The notes under the pieces were generated by a model. The model was not told the origin of the DNA. It did not search any database and saw nothing but the letters and a program-made list of their open reading frames with translations. From Candidatus Helarchaeota ASGARD archaeon Hel_GB_B (GTDB lineage Archaea > Asgardarchaeota > Lokiarchaeia > Helarchaeales > HEL-GB-B), in assembly GCA_005191425.1 (NCBI GenBank), contig SUPR01000031.1:1-35822 (forward strand): a stretch of 35,822 nucleotides of DNA. The letters are read 5' to 3'. Positions 1 to 8,503 of the stretch are shown one piece after another. Numbering within the stretch: the first letter of the stretch is position 1; each line of letters begins with the position of its first letter. A program made the translations under genes and the position numbers.

Positions 1-2
1 TG

Positions 3-878
3 GTAACTGATGGTCTTAGTCAGTATATAGGAATAGCTCAGGATTTTGGACGTGATATCATTCATATTCGCCATATACACAAACCGCCATTCGGGCGTAT
101 TATAATATCTACAATTCAACATACCCCTGCAAAAATAATAAGGACAGATATAGCTACCTACACCAATATCTTAGATTGTACAAACATGTTTTATACGCGA
201 GTTTCGGTAATGGAAAAAAGAAAATCAGTTAAAAAAGATAAAGGTATGAATAAGAAGGGACCTGGTAAAACGGGTGTTGCAAAAGAGAGAGAAAGAAGGA
301 ATAAACGGGGCAGACCGAAAGGGTCAAAAAATCGTCCAAAAGAGATAATAGAAGCTGAGAAGAAAGAAAAATTAAAAAGAAAAGGTAAAGTAGGAAGACC
401 AAAAGGCTCGAAAAACAAAAATAAAAAATTGAATGGCGCTAAAAAAGGTAAAAAAAATAAAAAGAAAGTGCCCCGCAGTGTAAAAGATTATTTTAAAATG
501 GGAAAATACATGGTCTACCAATATAACAGGGAAAAGGGTATAGTCATACCTCTATGGAATGCAGACCCATTAGTTGCCAAATCTCTCGAAAAATGTGCAA
601 TATATTTTGGCGGAGGTTGTATTACTACTAATTATGTAGAACAGCAATTTAGTACACTAAAAAAACTTATCGATTTCAGGGGTAAACGGTCTCTAAATAC
701 TTGGAAATCAATTTTACTAGCATATTTTACAATTAGAGAAGACCCAATAATATTAAAAGATGAAATAACCCGGATAACTTCATTTCCACAAATTCAAAAT
801 AGATGGGTTAGAGAAAATATATACCCAAAAAGTATTCGAAAAACTATTTTATCGGAAAGTTTAAAAGTTGTAAATTAA
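3..878 (+). CDS. Transposase, DDE type, 5'-truncated by window edge, with two AT-hooks
   Basis: The reading frame is open from base 3, so the gene starts left of the window; the first ATG inside (186) is not its true start. The opening residues VTDGLSQY fit the region around the second catalytic Asp of DDE transposases. The segment NYVEQQFSTLKKLIDFRG near the C-terminus fits the region carrying the catalytic Glu. Between them lies a very Lys/Arg-rich insert of about 90 residues holding two copies of the AT-hook motif GRPKGSKN (encoded near 312-335 and 396-419), which would bind the minor groove of AT-rich DNA. I did not recognise the IS family, and no terminal inverted repeat could be tested because the left end is missing. 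The transposase call is by motif appearance; the first catalytic Asp is not visible. Confidence 0.7.
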   Translation, partial: VTDGLSQYIGIAQDFGRDIIHIRHIHKPPFGRIIISTIQHTPAKIIRTDIATYTNILDCTNMFYTRVSVMEKRKSVKKDKGMNKKGPGKTGVAKERERRNKRGRPKGSKNRPKEIIEAEKKEKLKRKGKVGRPKGSKNKNKKLNGAKKGKKNKKKVPRSVKDYFKMGKYMVYQYNREKGIVIPLWNADPLVAKSLEKCAIYFGGGCITTNYVEQQFSTLKKLIDFRGKRSLNTWKSILLAYFTIREDPIILKDEITRITSFPQIQNRWVRENIYPKSIRKTILSESLKVVN

Positions 879-1210
879 TAGTTGCTTCAGTAACGGAATT
901 GAAAAAATCTCATTTAAACAAAAAATTTATGTAATAAGTAATAATAGTAATGAATATACATATTTTATTTATGAAAACGCTTCCTAACTGATTTTTATAA
1001 TATTAACAATAAAAAATTTTAAATTTTGTAAATTAATTAATAGATTAAAAGAGTCCAAATATGATCTTAATTATTCATAAAAAATATGTAAAATTACTAC
1101 TTTTTAAAGTTGGATCTCAAATAGCTTTTAATTTTATAAAGGGTAAAATTACTAAACAGTTAATGTTTTTTAGATTACAAATTGTTAATAAAGCAAAAAT
1201 TTCCCTCTTT

Positions 1211-1232
1211 AGAATTTAAAGTCTAAAATTCT
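1211..1232. repeat. Short inverted repeat upstream of glutamate synthase operon
   Basis: Seven-base arms AGAATTT and AAATTCT match perfectly around an 8-base spacer, just upstream of the putative TATA box. It could be an operator for a nitrogen-responsive regulator. In DNA this AT-rich, such a repeat may also arise by chance. Confidence 0.25.
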
Positions 1233-1240
1233 TTTACAAA

Positions 1241-1288
1241 TTTATAAAATATCAATTAAAATTAAGTCATAGATAATATTCTAGGAGG
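1241..1288 (+). promoter_or_regulatory. Putative TATA box and Shine-Dalgarno for glutamate synthase operon
   Basis: TTTATAAAAT at 1241-1250 resembles an archaeal TATA box. AGGAGG at 1283-1288 is a strong ribosome-binding sequence 13 bases before the ATG at 1302, a slightly long spacing. If transcription begins about 25 bases after the TATA box, the leader would be short but would include the Shine-Dalgarno. This is a prediction from sequence only. Confidence 0.45.
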
Positions 1289-1301
1289 CATTATATTACA
1301 A

Positions 1302-1751
1302 ATGAAAAGAATTCAGATTAACGAGGATGTCTGCATTGGATGTCGTCTATGCGAGGTCTGGTGTATAGTGGCGCATTCTAAATCTAAAGATATAATTAAA
1401 GCGTTTAAGCAAGAAAAACCTCGTCCTATTGCAATGATTAGAGTTCAAGAGGATATTCCAATATCTTTTGGAGCTCAGTGTAGGCATTGCCCCGAGCCAA
1501 TTTGTGTCTTTAGTTGTATATCAGGTGCACTATATATAGATGAGAATGGAATAGTATTACATAATTCAAAGAAATGCGTTGGATGTTGGACATGTATACT
1601 TGTATGTCCGTATGGAGCAATTATGAGAAATGAGGATGAAAAAACTGCTTTAAAATGTGATTTTTGTATGGAACAGGGGACGCCTAGTTGCGTTGAGCAT
1701 TGCCCAAATGAGGGGCTAACATTAGTTGAGGTTTCAGAAAATGGATTTTGA
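1302..1751 (+). CDS. Four-cluster ferredoxin (HycB/DMSO-reductase-beta type), glutamate synthase electron carrier
   Basis: This 149-residue protein has 16 cysteines in four groups: C11/14/17/21, C60/63/68/72, C92/95/98/102 and C119/122/130/134. That is the layout of four-[4Fe-4S] electron-transfer subunits of the HycB/DMSO-reductase-beta family. It is the first gene of a five-gene run whose members overlap or nearly touch, ending in the three glutamate synthase domains. The likely role, inferred from context, is to carry electrons between the flavoprotein encoded next and the FMN/iron-sulfur synthase subunit. No signal peptide is present, so it should be cytoplasmic. Its last 11 bases overlap the ATG of the following gene. 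The fold is clear; assignment to glutamate synthase is inference from the operon. Confidence 0.85.
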   Translation: MKRIQINEDVCIGCRLCEVWCIVAHSKSKDIIKAFKQEKPRPIAMIRVQEDIPISFGAQCRHCPEPICVFSCISGALYIDENGIVLHNSKKCVGCWTCILVCPYGAIMRNEDEKTALKCDFCMEQGTPSCVEHCPNEGLTLVEVSENGF

Positions 1752-3030
1752 TTACTTGATAATTGGTAATTCGTCTGGTGGAATTGGTGGCGCTGAAGCT
1801 ATAAGAAAGTATGATAAAAAAGGTACATTAGCGATAATTTCTGATGAACCAGTTCATACATATTCTAGAGCATTAATACCATATTATTTAAAAGGTAATA
1901 TAACCTATGATAAGTTATATTACCGACCATCGAATTTTTATAATAAAAATAATATCCAGACATTTCTCGGAAAAAAAATCATTAAATTAGATGTTAAAAG
2001 TAGGGCAATTATTTTAGAAGACGGTGAATCTTTAAATTTTAAGGAGTTATTAATTGCATCAGGTGGAGTACCATTTGTACCTCCGATAAAGGGTTTAAAT
2101 CAAAATAATTATTTTACATTTACAAGCGTTGATGATGCAAATAAAATAAAAGATAAAATTGAATCAGGACATATTCAAAAAGCAGTTGTTTTAGGTGGCG
2201 GGCTTATAGGTCTATTAGCAGCAGAGGCTTTGAGTTCATTTAATATTGAAGTGTCTGTTGTTGAGTTGGCAGAACGAGTTTTAATTAAAGTATTAGACAA
2301 TATTTCATCAAAGATTTGTGAAGAAATATTAGAAGAAAATGGAATTAGAGTAATTACTGGGCATACGATTTCAGAAGTTATCAATAATCCTGATGATCCT
2401 GATAAAATAGACAAGATAATACTGGATAATAATGAAAAATTGGACTGTGATTTGTTAATTATTGCAATAGGAGTTAGGCCCAGACTCGATTTTTTAAAGG
2501 ACACTGAAATCAATATTAACAGAGGAATTGTAGTTGATAATCATATGCAGACTAATATTCCAGGAATCTATGCATGTGGTGATTGCGCTGAAATTTATGA
2601 TTTTATTCTAGATATCAAAAAACTTACACCTCTTTGGCCAACTGCATATATAGGTGGGATGATTGCTGGGTTTAATATGGCAGGACATAATAAAGAATTT
2701 ACAATGGGAATGAATATGAATTCTATGAAATTTTTTGGAATACCAGTTATGTCTGGAGGATTAATTGAAAAGCCAGATGATGGAAATTACGAAGTATTAA
2801 CGAGATATGAACCAGAAAACATGATTTATAAAAAAATTATTCTAAAGGATAATATCGTTAAGGGAATAATTTCCGTGAATAGCATAGATAGGACAGGAAT
2901 AATTATTGGCCTAATGAGGAATAATATAGATGTATCATCATTTAAGGCACATTTAATGTCTGATGATTTTGACTTAATTTATTTCCCACGGGAAATTAGA
3001 AATGAAATATTTACTGGAAGATTATTATGA
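1741..3030 (+). CDS. FAD/NAD(P)-dependent oxidoreductase of the glutamate synthase operon
   Basis: The protein belongs to the pyridine nucleotide-disulfide oxidoreductase family, in the subgroup without redox-active cysteines (NirB/NorW-like). An N-terminal FAD-binding motif (IIGNSSGGIGGAEA) follows the start. A second Rossmann motif, VVLGGGLIGLLAAE, lies near residue 150 for NAD(P)H. The segment GIYACGDCAE is the conserved C-terminal FAD contact. I chose ATG 1741 (429 residues) over the in-frame TTG at 1726, because the FAD strand begins directly after it. The gene overlaps the ferredoxin gene by 11 bases and the next gene by 4 (ATGA). It probably oxidises NAD(P)H and passes electrons to the ferredoxin, replacing the GltD small subunit of bacterial enzymes. 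That partnership is inferred from gene order. Confidence 0.85.
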   Translation: MDFDYLIIGNSSGGIGGAEAIRKYDKKGTLAIISDEPVHTYSRALIPYYLKGNITYDKLYYRPSNFYNKNNIQTFLGKKIIKLDVKSRAIILEDGESLNFKELLIASGGVPFVPPIKGLNQNNYFTFTSVDDANKIKDKIESGHIQKAVVLGGGLIGLLAAEALSSFNIEVSVVELAERVLIKVLDNISSKICEEILEENGIRVITGHTISEVINNPDDPDKIDKIILDNNEKLDCDLLIIAIGVRPRLDFLKDTEININRGIVVDNHMQTNIPGIYACGDCAEIYDFILDIKKLTPLWPTAYIGGMIAGFNMAGHNKEFTMGMNMNSMKFFGIPVMSGGLIEKPDDGNYEVLTRYEPENMIYKKIILKDNIVKGIISVNSIDRTGIIIGLMRNNIDVSSFKAHLMSDDFDLIYFPREIRNEIFTGRLL

Positions 3031-4175
3031 AGGACTTAAAAAATATTGCAAATCCATTTAATGATGATAAAGTTTCGGCTAATTGTTCCATTTTTGGAAT
3101 GATGAACTTAAGTGGTACAACTTTTTCAGGTAAAGATATATTAACAGCCATTAAAAACATGCGAGTAAGGAGTAATGGTCTTGGTGGTGGGTTTGCTTGC
3201 TATGGACTATACCCAAAATATCCGGACCATTATGCACTTCATTTAATGTATAATACAAGGGAAGCAAAAGAGATTTCTGAAAATTTTATAGACAAACATT
3301 TTTTTATTACTCGAGCTGAAGAGATCCCGACTAAACAAATAAAAGAAATTATAGATCCACCAGAATTTTGGCGATATTTTGTACATCCAAAAACTGAACT
3401 TGATAAAAACCATTATGACGATTATGTTGTTGAAATGGTAATGACAATTAATACTCAAATTCAAGATACTTTTGTTTTTAGTAGCGGAAAAAATATGGCT
3501 GTTTTTAAAGGCGTTGGATTTCCAGGAGATATTGGGAGATTCTTCATGATCGAGGATTACACTGGTTATATATGGTTAGCTCATGGTAGATTTCCTACAA
3601 ACACGCTGGGTTGGTGGGGAGGCGCACATCCATTTAATATTCTCGATTGGTCAGTAGTCCATAATGGAGAAATTTCTTCATATGGAACAAATCAAAGATT
3701 TCTTGAGATGTATGGCTATAAATGTTCTTTATATACAGATACAGAAGTTATCGCATATGCTGCAGATCTTCTAATGAGAAGGCATAATCTTCCAATTGAA
3801 GTCGCATCAAAAATACTTGCACCACCACTATGGAATACAATTGATCGCATGGATAAAAAAGAAAAGGAACTCTATACATCATTAAGACAAGTTTATGGTG
3901 GACTATTAATGAATGGTCCCTTCAGTATAGTAATCGCTAGAAATGGAGAAATGATAGGTCTAACAGATAGAGTTCGCTTAAGGCCACTTACTGCAGCTGT
4001 AAATAGTGATATGTTATATATTTCATCGGAAGAGGCGCCAATCAGGTTAATAGACCCGAATATTGAATATGCTTGGATACCGAAAGGAGGAGAACCAATT
4101 ATTGGAAGATTGTCCGAGAAAAAAGTTATTTATAATGAAAAATTAACCTTACAAGATCTAAATAAGGAGGCATAA
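3027..4175 (+). CDS. Glutamate synthase glutaminase domain (class II amidotransferase, archaeal split type)
   Basis: This is the stand-alone amidotransferase domain of glutamate synthase (GltB domain 1, COG0067 type), which releases ammonia from glutamine. Diagnostic segments are NCSIFGMMNLSG, MRVRSNGLGGGFACYG, AHGRFPTNTLGWW, AHPFN and VVHNGEISSYGTNQ. In this family the nucleophile is an N-terminal Cys; here the matching residue is C20, so removal of 19 residues would be needed to expose it, as with the propeptide of bacterial GltB. The ATG overlaps the preceding stop by 4 bases, supporting translational coupling. A strong Shine-Dalgarno for the next gene lies at this gene's 3' end. At 382 residues it is a complete domain. 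It acts with the next two gene products as one enzyme. Confidence 0.9.
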   Translation: MKDLKNIANPFNDDKVSANCSIFGMMNLSGTTFSGKDILTAIKNMRVRSNGLGGGFACYGLYPKYPDHYALHLMYNTREAKEISENFIDKHFFITRAEEIPTKQIKEIIDPPEFWRYFVHPKTELDKNHYDDYVVEMVMTINTQIQDTFVFSSGKNMAVFKGVGFPGDIGRFFMIEDYTGYIWLAHGRFPTNTLGWWGGAHPFNILDWSVVHNGEISSYGTNQRFLEMYGYKCSLYTDTEVIAYAADLLMRRHNLPIEVASKILAPPLWNTIDRMDKKEKELYTSLRQVYGGLLMNGPFSIVIARNGEMIGLTDRVRLRPLTAAVNSDMLYISSEEAPIRLIDPNIEYAWIPKGGEPIIGRLSEKKVIYNEKLTLQDLNKEA

Positions 4176-4183
4176 ATTTAGTG
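4165..4183 (+). promoter_or_regulatory. Shine-Dalgarno fixing a GTG start
   Basis: AAGGAGG ends at 4170, ten bases before GTG at 4181. No in-frame ATG gives a complete N-terminal ferredoxin domain, so this site supports the GTG as the real start of the FMN subunit. Confidence 0.6.
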
Positions 4184-5680
4184 AAATCATATTTATTACC
4201 TGAATTCAAAATTATTCGGGATGATGACCGATGTATTCGATGCCAAGTTTGTGTTAGGCAATGTGGATTTGGTGTTCATACCTATGACGAAGAAAATGAT
4301 ATAATTATTTCTGATGAATCAAAATGCGTGGGATGTCAACGTTGTGCAGTTTTCTGTCCTACTAATGCTTTAACAATAATGACTAATCCATATGAATATC
4401 GTCCAAATGCAAATTGGAGAAAGGAATTTATTAATGATGTAAAAAAGCAAGCTGAAGGTGGAGGAGTAATACTTACTGGATGTGGAAACGATAAACCATA
4501 TAAAATTTATTGGGATCATATTGTTCTTAATGCATCACAAGTTACTAACCCGTCCATTGACCCATTAAGAGAACCTATGGAGCTAAGGACTTATTTAGGT
4601 AGTAAAACAAACCAATTAGAAATGGTAGATGGAGAGTTAAAGACGGTCTTAACGTCTCAAGTTATGATTGAAACACCAATAATATTTTCGGCACTATCAT
4701 ATGGTGCAATTAGCTTTAATGCACAAACGTCCTTGGCAAGAGCAGCAAGTGAATTTGGAACTTTATTTAATAGTGGAGAAGGTGGATTGCCGAAAGAATT
4801 AAGAAAATATGGAAAAAACGCAATAGTACAATGTGCATCAGGTAGGTTTGGAGTTGATCCAGAATATTTAAACAGTTCAGCAGTTGTAGAAATTAAAATT
4901 GGTCAAGGTGCAAAACCCGGGATTGGAGGACATTTACCAGGTGAAAAAGTTTCAATTCCAGTTTCCAGAACTCGGATGATCCCAGAAGGTACAGATGCAT
5001 TATCTCCAGCGCCACAGCATGATATTTATTCAATAGAAGATCTTTCTACCTTAATCTATGCGTTAAAGGAAACTACAAATTATGAAAAACCTATCTCTGT
5101 AAAAATTGCAGCAGTGCATAATTCTGCGGCAATAGCAAGTGGTATGGTACGAGCTGGTGCAGATATTATTGCTCTTGATGGAATTCGAGGTGGTACAGGA
5201 GCTGCTCCAAAAATAATTCGAGATAATGTAGGTATCCCGATTGAATTGGCATTAGCTGCTGTCGATGAACGGTTGAGAAAAGAGAGAATTAGAAATAAAT
5301 GTTCAATTATTGTTGCAGGTGGGTTTAGGAATGCAGGTGATATTATTAAAGCAATAGCATTAGGTGCAGATGCAGTTTATATAGCGACTGCTGCTTTAGT
5401 AGCAATGGGATGCACTTTGTGTCAAAAATGTTATACCGGAATTTGTAATTGGGGTATTTGTACAACAGATCCTTGGCTTTCAAAACGTATTAATCCAGAT
5501 ATTGCGACTAAAAGACTCACAAATCTGCTCAGAGGCTGGAGTCTTGAAATTAAAGAGATGCTTGGTGGAATGGGTATAAATGCTATAGAATCACTTAGAG
5601 GTAATAGACACCACTTAAGAGGTGTAGGATTAAATAAATGGGAGCTTGATGTTTTAGGAATTAAAGGGGCTGGTGAATAA
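4181..5680 (+). CDS. Glutamate synthase FMN domain with N-terminal 2[4Fe-4S] ferredoxin (archaeal GltB2)
   Basis: The catalytic subunit forms glutamate from 2-oxoglutarate and ammonia on a flavin-containing TIM barrel. An N-terminal bacterial-type ferredoxin holds C18/21/24/28 and C49/52/55/59. The barrel follows (about residues 80-490), with FMN/substrate segments such as NSGEGGLPKEL, KIGQGAKPGIGGHLPG and GIRGGTGAAPK. A cysteine cluster at C411-C427 (GCTLCQKC...) matches the iron-sulfur site of the synthase domain. The GTG start is supported by AAGGAGG ten bases upstream. The gene follows the glutaminase gene after 5 bases and overlaps the GXGXG gene by 8. The N-terminal ferredoxin fused to this domain is the archaeal arrangement, distinct from the long bacterial GltB. 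Confidence 0.92.
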   Translation: MKSYLLPEFKIIRDDDRCIRCQVCVRQCGFGVHTYDEENDIIISDESKCVGCQRCAVFCPTNALTIMTNPYEYRPNANWRKEFINDVKKQAEGGGVILTGCGNDKPYKIYWDHIVLNASQVTNPSIDPLREPMELRTYLGSKTNQLEMVDGELKTVLTSQVMIETPIIFSALSYGAISFNAQTSLARAASEFGTLFNSGEGGLPKELRKYGKNAIVQCASGRFGVDPEYLNSSAVVEIKIGQGAKPGIGGHLPGEKVSIPVSRTRMIPEGTDALSPAPQHDIYSIEDLSTLIYALKETTNYEKPISVKIAAVHNSAAIASGMVRAGADIIALDGIRGGTGAAPKIIRDNVGIPIELALAAVDERLRKERIRNKCSIIVAGGFRNAGDIIKAIALGADAVYIATAALVAMGCTLCQKCYTGICNWGICTTDPWLSKRINPDIATKRLTNLLRGWSLEIKEMLGGMGINAIESLRGNRHHLRGVGLNKWELDVLGIKGAGE

Positions 5681-6440
5681 TTTGCAAAATGGAACTTCTA
5701 TAAAAATTGATGCAAAAGAAATTTTCTATAAGGATTTGAATAATTTTATTTTAGATTCTGCCTTAAAAGGAATTAAAAAAATTATTTTAAACAATGTTTT
5801 TGGACAACGGTATATCGCAAGTCGGCTTTATAATATCCCAAAAATCGAAATTGAAGTATTCGGAACTCCAGGCAATGATTTAGGCGCATTTAATGATGGA
5901 CACCAAATAACAGTTTATGGAAATGCTCAAGATGGAGTTGGTAATACAATGAATGAAGGAGAAATAATAATTCATGGACATGCAGGAGACATTCTGGGTA
6001 TGTCTGCTAGAGGTGGCAAAATTTTCGTCAGAGATTATGTGGGATATAGAGCAGCTCTCCATATGAAACATTACAAAGATAAAAAACCAATTATAGTAAT
6101 TGGGGGAACTGCACAAGATTTTATTGGCGAATATATGGCTGGTGGAATAGTAATTTTACTAGGACTTGGACTTAAAAAAGGAGAAAGTCATAAACCAAAT
6201 TTCGTTGGGACAGGAATGCATGGGGGGACTATTTATATAAGAGGTGTCGTCAACTCATTTCAATTAGGTAAAGAAGTTGGAATTGTTGAACTAACCGAAG
6301 AGGACCATAAAATTATTGAGGAAAATGTTAAAAAATACGCCAATTATTTTAATAAAGATGTAGATGAAATTTTAAACAATGATTTTATCAAATTGATTCC
6401 GATTTCTAAGAGACCTTATGGAAAACTTTATGTGTATTAG
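5673..6440 (+). CDS. Glutamate synthase GXGXG domain (archaeal GltB3)
   Basis: This 255-residue protein is the structural beta-helix domain that ends the large subunit of bacterial glutamate synthase (COG0070). Repeated glycine motifs are plain: GTPGNDLGAF, YGNAQDGVGNTMNEG, HGHAGDILGMSARGG and GGTAQDFIGEYMAGG. In the assembled enzyme it supports the channel that passes ammonia from the glutaminase to the FMN site. It is the last gene of the operon. The start is GTG 5673, overlapping the previous stop. A TTG at 5682 is the alternative, and would sit at a better distance from the AAAGGGG at 5663-5669. The choice changes only three residues. No catalytic residues are expected in this domain. Confidence 0.9.
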   Translation: MNNLQNGTSIKIDAKEIFYKDLNNFILDSALKGIKKIILNNVFGQRYIASRLYNIPKIEIEVFGTPGNDLGAFNDGHQITVYGNAQDGVGNTMNEGEIIIHGHAGDILGMSARGGKIFVRDYVGYRAALHMKHYKDKKPIIVIGGTAQDFIGEYMAGGIVILLGLGLKKGESHKPNFVGTGMHGGTIYIRGVVNSFQLGKEVGIVELTEEDHKIIEENVKKYANYFNKDVDEILNNDFIKLIPISKRPYGKLYVY

Positions 6441-6470
6441 ATAGTGATTTTAATACTCAAATTTCTACAT

Positions 6471-6499
6471 AATTTTTTAAAATTAAAATAAAAAAAATT
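6471..6499. terminator. Bidirectional T-rich terminator between convergent genes
   Basis: A six-T run on the + strand (6473-6478) and an eight-T run on the - strand (complement of 6490-6497) lie in the 65-bp gap between the glutamate synthase operon and the convergent flavoprotein gene. Archaeal transcription commonly ends at such T-tracts. No strong hairpin is needed or seen. Confidence 0.45.
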
Positions 6500-6505
6500 A
6501 ATGAT

Positions 6506-8503
6506 TTAAACTCTTAACCCTGCCTTATAACCATCGTTAATTGCATCTAATGCTTTTCTAGGTTTTTTAGCATCACCAATTATACGAATTTGAAAACCAC
6601 TTTCTTTTAGTTTATCTGCAAATTCGCGATCTTTTTTAACACCTGTAGCAATTATAACATTATCGGCTTTGATTTCTTGTATTTTATCACCTGTTTTTAC
6701 GATTACATTGTCAACGGTAATTTCTAATACTTCTGAACTTGTTAATTGTCTGATCTCTTTATACCGTAAATCTTTCATCATGGTCCATCTTGTAGACCTA
6801 CCAATATTACCACCTAATTTTGGTAATATGTCTATAATAGTCACATTCTTTAGTCCTTTACGATAATAGTGTAATGCTTCGTCAATTGATAGAACTTTAT
6901 GCTGAATCATAAACATTGCAATTTCTGATGAAATAGAACCCATTTCCGAAACATAAAGAGCAGTTTCAACGCCCGTTGCTCCCCCGCCAATAATTACAAT
7001 ATCATCTTTTAGGAGAACATTTCCAAGCAAAACATCCTTAGCTTTCACAACATGAGGGAGGTCAATTCCTTTTATGGGGGGTATTATATCTTTACCTCCA
7101 GCAGCATAAACTATTTCATCTGGGTTTATTTTCTTAACAATATCTAGAGTACATTCTGTATTTAATATTACATTAACCCTTAGTTTGTCTAATTGGTTTT
7201 TTAACCAATCAATAGCCCTCATAAATTCTTGTCGACCTGGAGGAATTGCAGCTAAATAAAATGCACCACCCAAATAACTATCTTTTTCGTATAATATAAC
7301 ATCATGGCCTCGCATTTTTGCGACCATGGCGGCTTCCATGCCACCAACACCACCACCAATGACTAAAATTTTCTTTTTCTCTTTTGCAGGAGTAATTGCA
7401 TATTGATCTTCTCGGCCTGCAGCAGGGTTTTGAAGACATGTAATTGGTTGCGCTTCAAAAACCATATCAAAACAGCCTTGTGCACAACCTATACACCACC
7501 TAATATCATCATACCTACATTCTTTAACTTTTTGAACAATATATGGATCACAAATAAGTGGTCGGCCCCAACCAATTAAGTCGCAATAGTTATTTTTAAG
7601 TAATTTTTCTGCTGTTTGTAAATCATGAATTCTATGGCATTCTACTACTGGTATATTTACTGTTTTTCTAATTTCATAAGTCATAAATGAAAATGCACCA
7701 TGTGGAACATTAGAAGTAAGTTGAGGAGTTTTTGAGGTATGCCAAGCACCAGCAATGTCTAAAACATCAACACCAGCTTTTTCTAATAATGGAGCAACTT
7801 TTTTCCAATCTTTAAAAGATAAACTTCCCGGGACAAGGTCATCATGGGGCATACGCCAAATTAATGGGAAATCACCTACATGATCTCTAATACTTTTTAT
7901 AACTTCATATAAAAATGTCATTCTTTCTTCGAGTGTTTCTCCACCATATCGATCCTTCCTTTTATTTATTAAGGGCGATAAAAATTGGCAAGGTAAATAC
8001 CCAGTATTTCCGCAAACTTGAACCGCATCAAATCCAGCTTCTTTTAACCTAGCCGAAGCAAGGCCATAGTCTTCAACTATTTGTTCGATCTCTTTTATTG
8101 TTAATTCACGTGCAACTTTTCTAGCAAACGGGGCATCACATTCTGAAGGAGCTACTAACTCCCCAATTACGCCAAAACGCCCAGCATGATATAATTGCGC
8201 TGCACATTTAGTCCCATATTGATGAATTGTATCAGCAAACTCTCTCAAACCTGGAATAAATTCATCAGAGCCTAAGTTTGGCATTGTAGGTGCTCCCCCT
8301 GAAAATTCCGAGAAGTTGCACCCACCTATTACAATCATTCCAACTCCACCTTTTGCTCTTTCTTCGTAAAATCTTATAAATTTCTTCGTTATCGCTCCTT
8401 TTGAATCTGCATAAGATAAATGCATTGATGGCATGTAAATTCTGTTTGAAAGAATAAGATTATCTTTAATTTTTAATGGTTCCAATAACATCAATTTTAT
8501 CAT
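6506..8503 (-). CDS. NADH:flavin oxidoreductase, 2,4-dienoyl-CoA reductase / BaiH-like (FMN, 4Fe-4S, FAD)
   Basis: The 665-residue protein has the three-part build of bacterial FadH/BaiH enoate reductases. An old-yellow-enzyme TIM barrel spans about 5-330 (QLYHAGRFG, GYLPCQFLSPLINKRKDRYG). A [4Fe-4S] site is formed by C337, C340, C344 and C356 (WCIGCAQGC). An FAD/NAD(P) part has Rossmann motifs VIGGGVGGMEAA near 381 and IIGGGATGVETALY near 515. It would reduce an activated C=C bond using NAD(P)H through FAD, the cluster and FMN. The substrate cannot be read from sequence; dienoyl-CoA, other enoates or a steroid-like compound are all possible. In the barrel the position often occupied by His before the GYL motif is Cys (VCGNTGYL), so substrate chemistry may differ. 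It stands alone, convergent with the glutamate synthase operon. The start is ATG 8503, with ATG 8491 an alternative. Confidence 0.9.
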   Translation of the reverse strand: MIKLMLLEPLKIKDNLILSNRIYMPSMHLSYADSKGAITKKFIRFYEERAKGGVGMIVIGGCNFSEFSGGAPTMPNLGSDEFIPGLREFADTIHQYGTKCAAQLYHAGRFGVIGELVAPSECDAPFARKVARELTIKEIEQIVEDYGLASARLKEAGFDAVQVCGNTGYLPCQFLSPLINKRKDRYGGETLEERMTFLYEVIKSIRDHVGDFPLIWRMPHDDLVPGSLSFKDWKKVAPLLEKAGVDVLDIAGAWHTSKTPQLTSNVPHGAFSFMTYEIRKTVNIPVVECHRIHDLQTAEKLLKNNYCDLIGWGRPLICDPYIVQKVKECRYDDIRWCIGCAQGCFDMVFEAQPITCLQNPAAGREDQYAITPAKEKKKILVIGGGVGGMEAAMVAKMRGHDVILYEKDSYLGGAFYLAAIPPGRQEFMRAIDWLKNQLDKLRVNVILNTECTLDIVKKINPDEIVYAAGGKDIIPPIKGIDLPHVVKAKDVLLGNVLLKDDIVIIGGGATGVETALYVSEMGSISSEIAMFMIQHKVLSIDEALHYYRKGLKNVTIIDILPKLGGNIGRSTRWTMMKDLRYKEIRQLTSSEVLEITVDNVIVKTGDKIQEIKADNVIIATGVKKDREFADKLKESGFQIRIIGDAKKPRKALDAINDGYKAGLRV

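Larger units (their letters stand above)
879..1301. other. Intergenic AT-rich stretch between transposase and glutamate synthase operon
   Basis: No credible coding frame or tRNA is visible. The left part probably contains the right end of the insertion element, but its terminal repeat cannot be recognised without the other end. The right part carries a small inverted repeat (1211-1232), a TATA-like box (1241-1250) and a Shine-Dalgarno sequence (1283-1288) belonging to the downstream operon. Confidence 0.5.

Noticed and set aside
191-418. Minus-strand ORF of 75 codons opposite the AT-hook region
   Set aside because: It is the complement of Lys/Arg-rich coding sequence, which yields artificial Phe/Leu/Ser-rich frames; no start signal or homology is visible.
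1726-1740. TTG 1726 as start of the FAD oxidoreductase
   Set aside because: The FAD-binding strand begins right after ATG 1741, which also fits the short overlaps in this operon.
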